Positions 36,679 through 46,151 of a DNA stretch of 64,000 nt are shown piece after piece. The notes below the pieces were generated by a model, which was not told where the DNA came from, did not search any database, and was given only the letters and a program-made list of their open reading frames with translations. The DNA lies in contig NZ_FOWQ01000012.1 in NCBI RefSeq assembly GCF_900115505.1, forward strand, positions 83,260-147,259. The letters run 5' to 3'. The DNA comes from Geodermatophilus dictyosporus (lineage in GTDB: Bacteria; Actinomycetota; Actinomycetes; Mycobacteriales; Geodermatophilaceae). Position 1 is the stretch's first letter, and every line of letters begins with the position of its first letter. A program made the translations under genes and the position numbers.

Positions 36679-38388
36679 TCAGCCCCGGACGAGGACGGCG
36701 CGCGCGGCGGCCCGGCCGGCGCGCGGGTCGTCGGCGGCGAGCGCGGCCGCCGCGGCCTCCTGGCAGGCGGGCAGGTCCACCGTGGCCAGCCGGGCGCCGA
36801 CGCCGGCGACGGCCGGGGCGGCGCAGGACAGCGAGGTGACCCCGAGGCCGACGAGGACGCAGGCCAGCAGCGGGTCGGCAGCCGCCTCGCCGCAGACCCC
36901 CACCGGCTTGCCCACCCGGCGCCCGGCGGCCGCGGCGGTCTCGACCAGCGCCAGCAGCGCCGGCTGCCACGGGTCGGTGAGGTCGGCGAGGTCGGCCGAG
37001 AGCCGGTCGGCGGCCAGCGCGTACTGCGAGAGGTCGTTGGTGCCGATCGACAGGAAGTCGACGTGCTGCAGGACGCGGTCGGCGAGCAGCGCCACCGAGG
37101 GCACCTCGACCATGACGCCGGGCACCAGGCCCCGGGCGCGCACCCGGGCGGCGAAGTCGGCGGCCTCCCCCACCGTGGCGACCATCGGTGCCATCACCCA
37201 CGGCGAGGCGCCGGTGCGCCGCGCGGCCTCGGCCACCGCGTCGAGCTGGCGGTCGAGCAGACCCGGGTCGCGCCGGGCCACCCGCAGGCCGCGGACGCCC
37301 AGGGCGGGGTTGGCCTCCTCGGGCGGCGTGGCGAACTCCAGCGGCTTGTCCGAGCCGGCGTCGAGGGTCCGCAGGACGACGCGGCGGCCGGCCGCGGCCT
37401 CGAACACGGCCGCGTAGCCGCGGGCCTGCTCCTCCACCGTCGGCTCGGCGGCGCGGCCGAGGAAGGCGAGCTCGGTGCGGAAGAGCCCGACGCCCTCGGC
37501 GTGCGCGGCGACGGCCAGGCGGGTGCCCTCGCCGTCCTGGACGTTGGCGAGCACCGGCACCGGCACGCCGTCGCGCGTGGTGGCCGGACCGGTGTAGCCG
37601 GCCAGCGCCGCGGCGGCCCGGCGCGCGGCCTCCAGCTGTCCGGCGGCCGCCTCCGGGTCCGGGTCGACCGTGACGGTGCCCTCGTCGGCGTCGAGCAGCA
37701 CGGTGGCGCCGGCGGGCACCGCGTCGAGGCCCTCGACCGCGACGACGAGGGGCAGGTTCAGCTGGCGGGCGATGATCGCGGTGTGGCTGGTCGTGCCACC
37801 CAGCCGGGTGGCCAGGCCGACGATCCGCGCCGGGTCGAGGCCGGCGGTGTCGGCGGGGGCCAGGTCGTCGGCCAGCAGCACCGAGGGCTCCTCGGGCGCG
37901 GGCACCCCCGGCTCGCCCTGGCCGGTCAGCTCGGCGACGACCCGGTCCCGGACGTCCCGGACGTCGGTGACCCGCTCGGCCATGACCCCGCCCAGGGAGG
38001 TGAAGACGTCGACGAACTGCTGCGCGGCCTGGACGGTGGCCACCGTGGCGGGCAGGCCGGCGGCGATCCGCTGCTCGACCGCGCCGAGCAGGCCGCGGTC
38101 GCGCGCCAGCCCCGCGGTGGCGGAGAGCACCTCGGCGGTCATCCCGGTCGCGGCCGCGGCGCGCTCGGCGAGCCGGCCGGCCACGGTCTCGGCGGCGGCG
38201 ACGAAGCGCGCCTCCTCCTCGGCGCGCGCGGATTCCGGCAGCTCCTCGTACGTCTCGGCGGGCAGCTGGACCGCGCCCGCGGGACGCACCACCGGGCCGA
38301 GGACGACACCGGGGACGACGGGGGTCCCGGTGAGGACGCCGGACGCGGGGCGGTCCGTGCTCGGAGCGCTCTGGGTGGTGGAGGACAT
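36679..38388 (-). CDS. ptsI: Phosphoenolpyruvate-protein phosphotransferase (PTS enzyme I)
   Basis: The protein has 569 aa and transfers phosphate from PEP to HPr, the first step of all PTS sugar uptake. Active-site His202 lies in GLATRLGGTTSHTAIIARQL. The PEP-binding barrel shows VGLFRTELAFLG, LDAGSDKPLEFATPPEEANP and FLSIGTNDLSQYALAADRLS. It is transcribed away from fruR-fruK-fruA-ptsH, sharing a 205-bp control region, the same layout as in Corynebacterium. ATG 38388 is used; a GTG two codons upstream is possible. Confidence 0.96.
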   Translation of the reverse strand: MSSTTQSAPSTDRPASGVLTGTPVVPGVVLGPVVRPAGAVQLPAETYEELPESARAEEEARFVAAAETVAGRLAERAAAATGMTAEVLSATAGLARDRGLLGAVEQRIAAGLPATVATVQAAQQFVDVFTSLGGVMAERVTDVRDVRDRVVAELTGQGEPGVPAPEEPSVLLADDLAPADTAGLDPARIVGLATRLGGTTSHTAIIARQLNLPLVVAVEGLDAVPAGATVLLDADEGTVTVDPDPEAAAGQLEAARRAAAALAGYTGPATTRDGVPVPVLANVQDGEGTRLAVAAHAEGVGLFRTELAFLGRAAEPTVEEQARGYAAVFEAAAGRRVVLRTLDAGSDKPLEFATPPEEANPALGVRGLRVARRDPGLLDRQLDAVAEAARRTGASPWVMAPMVATVGEAADFAARVRARGLVPGVMVEVPSVALLADRVLQHVDFLSIGTNDLSQYALAADRLSADLADLTDPWQPALLALVETAAAAGRRVGKPVGVCGEAAADPLLACVLVGLGVTSLSCAAPAVAGVGARLATVDLPACQEAAAAALAADDPRAGRAAARAVLVRG

Positions 38389-38450
38389 GCGCACCTTCTC
38401 GGGGTCGGAGGAGCCGTGCAGGGCGGGGACGCCGTCGTCCGTCGGTGACC

Positions 38451-38496
38451 AGACTCACCAATCGGTGTTGACTTGTCAACGGAAGCAACGTAGAAC
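38451..38496. promoter_or_regulatory. Divergent ptsI / fruR promoter region with shared palindromic operator
   Basis: For fruR: -35 TTGACT (38468-38473), a 17-bp spacer and -10 TAGAAC (38491-38496). The palindrome GTTGACTTGTCAAC (38467-38480) covers that -35 and, read on the other strand, contains TTGACA (38474-38479), a good -35 for ptsI. One bound repressor could block both directions. A second palindrome, GTTCCGGAAC, is at 38535-38544. Confidence 0.6.
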
Positions 38497-38593
38497 AACA
38501 CCAAGACAGACCCGAACCCACACGTTCGGACACCGTTCCGGAACGTCCGCGACTCCTCGCGGCGGCCGGACGACGAGGTGAGGAGGTGGGCCG

Positions 38594-39361
38594 GTGTACG
38601 CGGAGGAGCGCCAACAGGCGATCGCCACGCTGGTCACCGAGCAGGGCCGGATCGCGGTGACCGCCGTGGCCGAGCAGTTCGGGGTGACCACCGAGACGGT
38701 GCGCCGCGACCTCGCCGTCCTCGAGCGGACCGGGGTGCTGCGCCGGGTGCACGGCGGCGCGGTCCCGGCCGGGGCGCTCACCCTGGTCGAGACGGCGCTG
38801 GCCGAGCGCAACGCCACCCGCGCGGAGGCCAAGCGCAAGATCGCCGCCGCGGCGGCCGACCTGCTGCCCGCGCCCGGCGGCAGCCTGCTGCTCGACGGCG
38901 GCAGCACCACCGCGGCGCTGGCCGAGGTGCTCCCCGCCGACCGGAACCTCTTCGTCGCCACCAACTCGGTGCCGATCTCCGCGCGGCTGGCCACCTCCCC
39001 GGGCCTGACGCTGCACGTGCTCGGCGGCCGGGTCCGCGGGCTGACCCAGTGCGCCGTCGGCGAGACGCCGGTGCGGGCGCTGGCCGAGCTGCGCGTCGAC
39101 GTCGCCTTCCTCGGCGCCAACGGCATCACCCCCGGGCACGGGCTGACCACCCCCGACGAGGCCGAGGCCTCGGTCAAGCGGGCGATGGTGCGCGCCGGGC
39201 AGCGGGTGGTGGTCCTCGCCGACGGCAGCAAGCTCGGCCGCGAGCACCTCGTCCGCTTCGCCGCTCTCGACGACGTCGACGTCGTGGTGACCGACAGCGG
39301 CGCGGACCCGGCGGTCGTCGCCCGGCTCGAGGACGCCGGCGTCGAGGTCGTGGTCGCGTGA
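38594..39361 (+). CDS. fruR: DeoR-family regulator of the fructose operon
   Basis: The protein has 255 aa. The DeoR helix-turn-helix (residues 3-58: YAEERQQAIATLVTEQGRIA, FGVTTETVRRDLAVLERTGV) is followed by RRVHGGAV, and the C-terminal sugar-phosphate-binding domain has the family's LLLDGGSTTAALAEVL and DVAFLGANGITPGHGLTTPD. DeoR regulators of this position bind fructose 1-phosphate or related esters and repress the fru genes. It is first gene of the operon and overlaps fruK by 4 bp. Confidence 0.92.
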   Translation: MYAEERQQAIATLVTEQGRIAVTAVAEQFGVTTETVRRDLAVLERTGVLRRVHGGAVPAGALTLVETALAERNATRAEAKRKIAAAAADLLPAPGGSLLLDGGSTTAALAEVLPADRNLFVATNSVPISARLATSPGLTLHVLGGRVRGLTQCAVGETPVRALAELRVDVAFLGANGITPGHGLTTPDEAEASVKRAMVRAGQRVVVLADGSKLGREHLVRFAALDDVDVVVTDSGADPAVVARLEDAGVEVVVA

Positions 39362-40395
39362 GCGGCGGCCGCGTCGTCACGCTGACGGCCAACCCCAGCC
39401 TCGACCGCACCCTGGTCCTCCCCGGCCCGCTGGCCCGGGGCGGGGTCGTGCGGCTGGGCACCAGCTCCACCGAGCCCGGCGGCAAGGGCGTCAACGTCGC
39501 CCGCGTGCTGGCCGCGGCCGGCGCCGACGTCACCGCCGTCGTCCCCGCCGAGGACGCCGACCCGCTGGTCACCGCGCTGCGGGTCCTCCGCCTGCCGCTG
39601 GTCACCGTGGGCACCGGCGCCCCGGTGCGCACCAACTACACGCTCACCGAGCCCGACGGCACCACCACCAAGCTCAACGAGCCCGGCACCGCCCTCGACG
39701 CGGGCACCCGGGCCGCGCTCACCACGGCGCTGGCCGCGGCCGCCGAGGGCGCGGCGTGGGTGGTCCTGTCCGGCTCGCTGCCTCCGGGCACCCCGACCGA
39801 CTGGTACGCCGACCTGGTCCGGGCCGTGCGCGGCACCGGCGCGCGGGTCGCCGTCGACACCTCCGAGGCGCCGCTGCTGGCCCTGCTCGCGGCCGGCGCC
39901 GATGCCGCCCCCGACCTGGTCAAGCCCAACGCCGAGGAGCTGGCGCAGGTGGCCGGCACCACCGAGGCCGCGCTGCTCGCCGACCCCGCCGCCCTGTCGG
40001 CCGCGGTGCGGGCCCTGCACGACGGCGGCATCGCCGAGGTGCTGCTGACCCTCGGCGCCGACGGCGCCACGCTGTCGACCGCCGGCGGCGAGGTCTGGTC
40101 GGCCCGGCCGCCGCGGATCACCGTCCGCAGCACGGTCGGTGCCGGCGACTCCAGCCTGGCCGGCCACGTGCTCGCCGACCTCGCCGGGGCCCCCGCCGCC
40201 GAGCGCCTCCGCCGCGCGGTCGCCACCGGAGCGGCGGCCGCCGCGCTGCCCGGCTCCGCGCTCCCCACGCCCGACCAGGTCGACCTGGCCGGCGTCTCCG
40301 TACAGCCCGGCCTGCCCGGGTCCGTCCCACCCGCAGCACCCGCAGCACCGCCCGCACAGCAGCCCGTCCCGGCCGCCGGCCGGGACGTCCCCTGA
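39358..40395 (+). CDS. fruK: 1-phosphofructokinase
   Basis: The protein has 345 aa and converts fructose 1-phosphate (delivered by the PTS) to fructose 1,6-bisphosphate with ATP. PfkB signatures are TLTANPSLDRTLVLPGPLAR, PGGKGVNVARVLAAAG and the catalytic TVGAGDSSLAGHVLADLAG. The GTG start overlaps the fruR stop. The C-terminal 25 residues are a Pro/Ala extension absent from typical enzymes and probably disordered. Confidence 0.95.
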   Translation: MSGGRVVTLTANPSLDRTLVLPGPLARGGVVRLGTSSTEPGGKGVNVARVLAAAGADVTAVVPAEDADPLVTALRVLRLPLVTVGTGAPVRTNYTLTEPDGTTTKLNEPGTALDAGTRAALTTALAAAAEGAAWVVLSGSLPPGTPTDWYADLVRAVRGTGARVAVDTSEAPLLALLAAGADAAPDLVKPNAEELAQVAGTTEAALLADPAALSAAVRALHDGGIAEVLLTLGADGATLSTAGGEVWSARPPRITVRSTVGAGDSSLAGHVLADLAGAPAAERLRRAVATGAAAAALPGSALPTPDQVDLAGVSVQPGLPGSVPPAAPAAPPAQQPVPAAGRDVP

Positions 40396-40413
40396 CGCCC
40401 CGGAAGGTCCGTC

Positions 40414-42546
40414 ATGTCCGCACTCATCACCCCCGAGCTGGTCGTCCTCGACACCGACCTCGGCTCCGACAAGGCCACGGTGGTCCGCCGGCTGGCCGGC
40501 CTGGTGGCCGACGCCGGCCGGGCGACGGGCGCCGAGGCGCTCGCCGGGGACGCGCTGGCCCGCGAGGCCCAGGCGGCCACCGGTCTGCCCGGCGGGATCG
40601 CCATCCCGCACTGCCGCTCGGCGGCCGTGACGCAGGCGTCCCTGGCCTTCACCCGGCTCAGCCCGGGCGTCGACTTCGGTGCCGCCGACGGCCCGGCCGA
40701 CCTGGTCTTCCTCATCGCCGCCCCCGCGGCCGGCGACGCCGACCACCTCACGCTGCTGTCCGCGCTGGCCCGCGCCCTGGTGCGGCCGGACTTCGTCGCC
40801 GCGCTGCGGGCCGCCGCCACGCCGGCCGACGTCGTGGCCCTCGTCGAGGAGGTCGTCTCCCCGCAGCCGGCGACCGGCGCCAGCGCGGCCACCTCGGTCC
40901 CGGCACCGGCCACCTCGCCGGCCGCCGCGGCCCCGGCGTCCACCGGGCAGACCGCCGCCCGCCGCCGGCTGGTCGCCGTCAGCGCCTGCCCGACCGGCAT
41001 CGCGCACACCTACATGGCCGCCGACAAGCTCACCGCGGCCGCCCAGGACGCCGGCGTCGACCTCGTCGTCGAGACGCAGGGCTCGTCGGGCGCCACGCCG
41101 CTGGACCCGGCGGTCATCCGCGACGCCGACGCGGTGATCTTCGCCGTCGACGTGGGCGTCCGGGACCGGGACCGGTTCGCCGGGAAGCCGGTGATCCAGT
41201 CGGGAACCAAGCGGGCCATCAACGAGCCCGACGTCATGATCCGCGAGGCGCTGGCCGCCGCCGACGACCCGAACGCCCGCCGCGTGCCGGGCTCCGGCAC
41301 GGCCGGCGAGCCCGCCGCCGCCTCCTCCGCGGGCCGCCCGGGCACCGCCACGGAGATCCGCCGCTGGCTGCTCACCGGCGTCAGCTACATGATCCCGTTC
41401 GTCGCGGCCGGCGGTCTGCTCATCGCGCTGGGCTTCCTCTTCGGCGGGTACCAGATCGTCAACCCCAACCCCGACGTCGAGGGCCAGAGCTACGCGCTGA
41501 GCTGGGTGCTCAGCAACTCGTTCTTCGACCTGCCCACCGCCGCGCCCACCGAGGGGCTCAACGACGGCTTCCTCGGCTACCTCGGCGCGGTCTGCACCGT
41601 GCTGGGCCAGGCCGCGTTCGGGTTCCTCGTGCCGGCCCTGGCCGGGTACATCGCCTACGCGATCGCCGACCGCCCGGGCATCGTCCCCGGCTTCGTCGTC
41701 GGCGCCGTCTCGGTGAGCGTGGGCGCCGGCTTCATCGGCGGCCTGGTCGGCGGCATCATCGCCGGCTTCGCGGCCCGGTGGATCGCCTCCTGGAAGCTGC
41801 CCACCGGCGTCCGCGGGCTGCAGCCGGTCGTGATCATCCCGCTGCTGGCCACGCTCATCTCCAGCGGCATCATGGCCGTCCTGCTCGGCCGCCCGCTGGC
41901 CGCCGCGCTCACCGGCCTGGGCAACTGGCTCAACGGCCTGACCGGCACCTCCGCGGTGCTGCTCGGCATCATCCTCGGCCTGATGATGTGCTTCGACCTC
42001 GGCGGCCCGGTGAACAAGGCGGCCTACGTCTTCGCCACCACCGGCCTGGCCGCCGGCAGCGGCGCCCCGCTGGTCATCATGGCGACCGTCATGGCCGCAG
42101 GCATGGTGCCGCCGCTGGCGATGGCGCTGAGCACGCTGGTCCGCCCGAAGCTCTACACCCCGGCCGAGCGCGACAACGGCAAGGCGGCCTGGCTGCTGGG
42201 CCTGTCGTTCATCTCCGAGGGCGCCATCCCGTTCGCCGCGGCCGACCCGCTGCGGGTCATCCCCTCGATGATGCTCGGCGGTGCCACCACCGGCGCGATC
42301 GTGGCGGCCAGCGGCGTCGAGCTGCGGGCCCCGCACGGCGGCATCTTCGTGTTCTTCGCGATGAGCGGCGTGCTGATGTTCCTGGTCGCCCTCGTGGTCG
42401 GCACCGTGGTCGGCGCCCTGGCGGTCACCATCGCCAAGAGCATCGGCCGCACCAAGGCAGACGCCGTCCCGGAGGACGCCGTCGACCTGGCCCACGCCCA
42501 CGCCGCCGCCCCGGCCTCCACGGTCAGCGCGCCCGCGCGGGCCTGA
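40414..42546 (+). CDS. fruA: Fused PTS fructose transporter, EIIA-EIIB-EIIC
   Basis: The protein has 710 aa. The EIIA domain (1-145) has active His66 in GIAIPHCRSAAV; the EIIB domain (185-280) has active Cys192 in VAVSACPTGIAHTYMAADKL; the EIIC membrane domain (about 315-670) has some ten hydrophobic segments and the conserved SEGAIPFAAADPLRVIPSMM. It imports fructose and releases fructose 1-phosphate inside, feeding FruK. The IIABC order in one chain is typical of actinobacterial fructose permeases. It lies between fruK (18-bp gap) and ptsH. Confidence 0.96.
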   Translation: MSALITPELVVLDTDLGSDKATVVRRLAGLVADAGRATGAEALAGDALAREAQAATGLPGGIAIPHCRSAAVTQASLAFTRLSPGVDFGAADGPADLVFLIAAPAAGDADHLTLLSALARALVRPDFVAALRAAATPADVVALVEEVVSPQPATGASAATSVPAPATSPAAAAPASTGQTAARRRLVAVSACPTGIAHTYMAADKLTAAAQDAGVDLVVETQGSSGATPLDPAVIRDADAVIFAVDVGVRDRDRFAGKPVIQSGTKRAINEPDVMIREALAAADDPNARRVPGSGTAGEPAAASSAGRPGTATEIRRWLLTGVSYMIPFVAAGGLLIALGFLFGGYQIVNPNPDVEGQSYALSWVLSNSFFDLPTAAPTEGLNDGFLGYLGAVCTVLGQAAFGFLVPALAGYIAYAIADRPGIVPGFVVGAVSVSVGAGFIGGLVGGIIAGFAARWIASWKLPTGVRGLQPVVIIPLLATLISSGIMAVLLGRPLAAALTGLGNWLNGLTGTSAVLLGIILGLMMCFDLGGPVNKAAYVFATTGLAAGSGAPLVIMATVMAAGMVPPLAMALSTLVRPKLYTPAERDNGKAAWLLGLSFISEGAIPFAAADPLRVIPSMMLGGATTGAIVAASGVELRAPHGGIFVFFAMSGVLMFLVALVVGTVVGALAVTIAKSIGRTKADAVPEDAVDLAHAHAAAPASTVSAPARA

Positions 42547-42600
42547 CCGGGCAGGCTGGACCCAGCACCCCTGACCCCACCCCAGAAGCGAGGACGAGGA

Positions 42601-42861
42601 ATGCCCAGCCAGACCGTCACCGTCGGCTCCCGGGTCGGCCTGCACGCCCGCCCGGCCGCGCTCATCGCCGAGGCGGTGGGCAAGGCCGGTGTCCCGGTCA
42701 CCCTGGCCACTCCCGGCGGTGCGCCGGTCGACGCCGGGTCGCCGCTGATGATCATGACCCTCGGCGCCCAGAAGGGCACCGAGGTGACCGTCACCAGCGA
42801 CGACCAGTCCGTCGTCGACCAGATCGCCGGCCTGGTCGCGCAGGACCTGGACGCCGAGTAG
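42601..42861 (+). CDS. ptsH: Phosphocarrier protein HPr
   Basis: The protein has 86 aa. It accepts phosphate from enzyme I on His15 (VGLHARPAALIAEAV) and passes it to FruA EIIA. A serine at the regulatory position (AGSPLMIMTLG, Ser47) is present, but no HPr kinase gene is in view, and actinobacteria generally lack catabolite control through HPr-Ser-P. It is the last gene of the fru operon and is followed by a long hairpin terminator. Confidence 0.97.
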   Translation: MPSQTVTVGSRVGLHARPAALIAEAVGKAGVPVTLATPGGAPVDAGSPLMIMTLGAQKGTEVTVTSDDQSVVDQIAGLVAQDLDAE

Positions 42862-42871
42862 CACCCGCACC

Positions 42872-42925
42872 GCACGACGACGGCGCCCGTCCCCTCGGCC
42901 GAGGGGGCGGGCGCCGTCGTCGTGT
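42872..42925. terminator. Long bidirectional hairpin terminator between ptsH and the SRPBCC gene
   Basis: About 24 bp of stem (42873-42896 with 42901-42924, one wobble at 42890/42907) close a GGCC loop. It sits between convergent genes and works on both strands. Confidence 0.85.
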
Positions 42926-42937
42926 GCGGAGCTCAGC

Positions 42938-43405
42938 TCAGGGCTGGTCGGGGCGGGAGACGTCGCCGCGCCAGGCGCCGGTCTCGGTGCCGCGGCTCTC
43001 GATGAACTCCTTGAACCGCTTGGCGTCGGCCTTGACCTGCCGGTCGTCGAAGCCGAGCGCGGCGCCGGCCTTCTCCACGATGCCGGTGGGCTCCCAGTCG
43101 ATCTGGATCATCACGCGGGTCCTGGCGTCGTCGAGGCGGTGGAAGGTGACCACACCGGCGTGCTTGGCATCGCCGCTGGTGCTGGTCCAGGCCACCCGCT
43201 CCTCGGGGTGCTGCTCGGTGATCTCGGCGTCGAACTCACGCTTGACGCCGTCGATGTTGGTGATCCAGTGGGTGCGCGTGTCGTCGAGCTGGGTGATCCG
43301 CTCGACACCGCCCATGAACTGGGGGAAGGACTCGAACTGCGTCCACTGGTCGTAGGCGACCCGGATGGGGACGTCGACGTCGACGGACTCCTGCACGCTG
43401 GCCAC
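42938..43405 (-). CDS. SRPBCC / polyketide-cyclase-like protein
   Basis: The protein has 155 aa. The GTG at 43405 follows GAGGAG. The START-like fold signature is clear: VDVDVPIRVAYDQWTQFESF, PQFMGGVERITQLDDTRTHW, VAWTSTSGDAKHAGVVTFHR and the long C-terminal helix KADAKRFKEFIESRG. Such cyclase/dehydrase-type proteins bind hydrophobic ligands in a deep cavity; this subgroup is often stress-induced. The ligand is unknown. Confidence 0.9.
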   Translation of the reverse strand: MASVQESVDVDVPIRVAYDQWTQFESFPQFMGGVERITQLDDTRTHWITNIDGVKREFDAEITEQHPEERVAWTSTSGDAKHAGVVTFHRLDDARTRVMIQIDWEPTGIVEKAGAALGFDDRQVKADAKRFKEFIESRGTETGAWRGDVSRPDQP

Positions 43406-43588
43406 GGTGCACGCTCCTCTGGCTCGGGATGTCGTTGCGGTCCCGTTCGCCCTACCCCTGCCGTCGCGCGAGGACACGTGGGATCCGCGCAGGCCGGCGC
43501 ACCGTCCGCACCGCCACGGACGGCCCCGCCCCGGCACACTCCCGGCTGTCGGAGGACCTCGCGGCCGCACGGCGGGAGCGGAGGACGG

Positions 43589-44603
43589 ATGGCCGGGGAG
43601 CGCACGGCGACGGTGGTCGGCGGGGGGATCGCCGGCCTGGCGGCCGCGGCCGCGCTCGTCCGGGCCGGCTGGCAGGTGACCGTGCTGGAGCGGGCCCCGG
43701 AGTCCGGCGAGGTCGGCGCGGGTCTCGCGGTCACCCGCAACGGCATGGCCGCGCTGGACGCCCTGGGCGTCGGCGACCGGGTCCGCGGCCTCGGACACGA
43801 GACGTTCGGTGCGGGCACCCAGGACCGGAACGGCCGCTGGCTGCTCCGGCTGCCCGACCCGCGGGGCGACCCGGGGTCGGCGAACCGCGCCTGGGGGGGT
43901 GCACCGGCTGCACCGGGCGCAGCTGTTCCCGGGCGCGCGGCTGCGGTACGGCGGGGGGACCAGCTGGCGCGCGGTGGTCGAGCTGCCCGGGAGGACGGAC
44001 GACGGGTTCGTGGCGCTCTGGGGTCCGCGCGCCGAGTTCGGCACGGTGCCGATCAGCGACACGGAGCTCCACTGGTACGGCTACGTCCCCTCCCCCGCCG
44101 GGGTGCGCTCCGACGACGAGCTGGCCGCGACCGTCGCGCACTTCTCCGGCTGGTCCCCGCACGTGCGCGCCGTGCTGGCGGCCACGGGACCGGACCGGCT
44201 CCTGCGGCACGACGTCCACCACCTGCCCGGGGGGCTGCCCAGGTACGTCCACGGGCGGACGGCGCTGATCGGGGACGCCGCCCACGCCGTGCTGCCGACG
44301 ATGGGCCAGGGCGCCGACACCTCGCTGGAGGACGGTGTCTGCGTGGGTCGCCTGGTCGCCGCGCCGGTCTCCGCCGGCGCCCCGCTCGCCGGCGCACTGG
44401 CCGCCTTCGACCGGGCCCGCCGGCCGCGGTGCCGGCGCATCGCCCGCCGGTCGCTGCAGACGGCGCGTCTCGGCGCCCACCTGGGCGGCGGGTGGCCGCA
44501 GACGGCGCGCAACGCCGTCCTGCGCCACGTGCCGGCCGGGCCCCTGGCCGAGGCCGGCACCGGGGTGCTGCGCTGGACCCCGCCGGCGACCACGGCGCCC
44601 TGA
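43589..44603 (+). pseudogene. FAD-dependent aromatic monooxygenase, broken by deletion and frameshift
   Basis: The N-terminal piece (MAGERTATVVGGGIAGLAAA, VGAGLAVTRNGMAALDALGV) carries the FAD Rossmann fold. The C-terminal piece, in another frame (LFPGARLRYGGGTSWRAVVE, LIGDAAHAVLPTMGQGADTS), carries the second FAD motif. The frames switch in a run of seven G near 43892-43898, where six would keep the frame (WGVHR). About 90-100 residues normally between VHR and LFPG are absent, so even repairing the frame leaves a short protein of about 340 aa. In intact form it would be a PHBH-type hydroxylase of about 400 aa. Confidence 0.8.
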
Positions 44604-44653
44604 CCACGTCCTGGCACGGACCGGTCGTTCCGACGCCGTGATCGCCGGGGGAC

Positions 44654-46150
44654 TCAGAAGGCCAGCGCCGTCCCGGGGTCGGACAGCAGCGCGCCCACGT
44701 CGGCGAGGAACCGGGAGCCCAGCTCGCCGTCGACGATGCGGTGGTCGAAGGACAGGGCCAACTGGGTGACCTGCCGCGGCCGGACCCTGCCCTTGTGCAC
44801 CCACGGCATCTCGCGCACCGCGCCGAAGGCCAGGATCGCCGACTCGCCGGGGTTGAGGATCGGCGTCCCGGTGTCGACGCCGAAGACCCCGACGTTGGTG
44901 ATGGTGATCGTGCCGCCGCTCATGTCGCCCGGCGCCGTCCGCCCGGCCCGGGCCGTCTCGGTCAGCTCGGTCAGCGCGGTCGCGAGCTCGGGCAGCGAGA
45001 GCCGGCCCGCGTCCTTGACGTTCGGGACGACCAGCCCGCGCGGGGTGGCGGCGGCGATGCCCAGGTTGACCTGCCCGTGGACGACGATCTCCTGCGCCGC
45101 CTCGTCCCACGAGCTGTTGACCATCGGGTGCCGGCGCGCGGCCAGCAGCAGCGCCTTGGCCACGAACAGCAGCGGGCTGACCTTGACCCCGGCGAACTCC
45201 GGGCGGGCGGCGATCCGCTGCCGGAGCTTCATCATCCGGGTGACGTCGACGGTCAGGAACTCCGTGACGTGCGGCGCGGTGAAGGCGCTGGCGACCATGG
45301 CCGCCGCCGTCGCCCTGCGGACGCCCTTGATGGGGATCCGCTGCCCGCCGGGGGCAGCGGCGGGCGCCACGGCGGGTGCCCGGGCGGGGACGGGCTCGGG
45401 TGCGGGCCCGGCCGCGGCGGCGGTGACGTCCTCGCGGGTGATGACGCCGCCGGCGCCGCTGCCGGACAGCGCGGCGAGATCGACGCCGAGGTCCTTGGCC
45501 AGCTTGCGGACCGGCGGCTTGGCCAGCGGGCGCAGCCGGCCCCGGCCCGGGGCGGCCCCGAGCGCGGTGGCGGCCTCCTCGGCCGCCGCGTGCGCCTCGG
45601 CCTGGCGCCCCACCTCCAGACCGCCGTGGCGCACCGGCTTGACGGTCATGTCCGGGGCGGTGGCCAGCAGCGGCGGCCGGTCGTGGCCACCGGAGCCGTA
45701 GTCGGCGCCGGGCGTCGCCGCCGGACGCGCGGGCGGCGGGCCCCCGCGGCGGGGACGGCGGCGGGCCTCGGTGGTGCGCGGCCCGTAGCCGACGAGCACC
45801 GCCGTCCGGCCACCGGGCGCCGCGCCGCCGATCAGCCCGGCGGCGGGCTCCTCGGACCCGGCGCCGTTCCCCGCGGGCGCCGGGGCGGCCGGGGCGGCCG
45901 GCGCGTCGGCGCCGTCGTCGATGGTGATGATCGGCGTGCCGACGTCGACGGTCGTGCCCGCCTCGAACAGCAGCTCGGTCACCGTGCCGGCGTAGGGCGA
46001 GGGCAGCTCGACGGCGGCCTTGGCGGTCTCCACCTCGCACAGCGGCTGGTTGACCGTGACCGTGTCCCCGACGGCCACGAGCCACTGCAGGATCTCGCCG
46101 TCGGTGAGGCCCTCACCGACGTCGGGCAGCTTGAACTGGCGCAGCGCCAT
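44654..46150 (-). CDS. bkdC: Dihydrolipoamide acyltransferase (E2) of the branched-chain 2-oxoacid dehydrogenase
   Basis: The protein has 498 aa. The lipoyl domain (1-80) carries the modified Lys in CEVETAKAAVELPSPYAG; an Ala/Pro-rich linker leads to the E1/E3-binding domain (RPLAKPPVRKLAKDLGVDLA, GSGAGGVITREDV) and the catalytic acyltransferase domain (about 285-498) with active-site LSFDHRIVDGELGSRFL. It is third gene of the minus-strand operon E1alpha-E1beta-E2, with a 1-bp gap from E1beta. E3 (lipoamide dehydrogenase) is not in the window. The complex makes branched acyl-CoA starters from Val, Leu and Ile. Confidence 0.94.
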   Translation of the reverse strand: MALRQFKLPDVGEGLTDGEILQWLVAVGDTVTVNQPLCEVETAKAAVELPSPYAGTVTELLFEAGTTVDVGTPIITIDDGADAPAAPAAPAPAGNGAGSEEPAAGLIGGAAPGGRTAVLVGYGPRTTEARRRPRRGGPPPARPAATPGADYGSGGHDRPPLLATAPDMTVKPVRHGGLEVGRQAEAHAAAEEAATALGAAPGRGRLRPLAKPPVRKLAKDLGVDLAALSGSGAGGVITREDVTAAAAGPAPEPVPARAPAVAPAAAPGGQRIPIKGVRRATAAAMVASAFTAPHVTEFLTVDVTRMMKLRQRIAARPEFAGVKVSPLLFVAKALLLAARRHPMVNSSWDEAAQEIVVHGQVNLGIAAATPRGLVVPNVKDAGRLSLPELATALTELTETARAGRTAPGDMSGGTITITNVGVFGVDTGTPILNPGESAILAFGAVREMPWVHKGRVRPRQVTQLALSFDHRIVDGELGSRFLADVGALLSDPGTALAF

Positions 46151-46151
46151 C

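Noticed and set aside
38476..42870. Minus-strand open frame of 1464 codons across fruR-fruK-fruA-ptsH
   Set aside because: Shadow of four well-identified plus-strand genes; residues are mostly Gly, Arg, Gln, Asp with no family motif.
43589..44603. Programmed frameshift in the monooxygenase gene
   Set aside because: A G run could slip, but about 90-100 residues are also missing, so restoring the frame would not give a normal enzyme.
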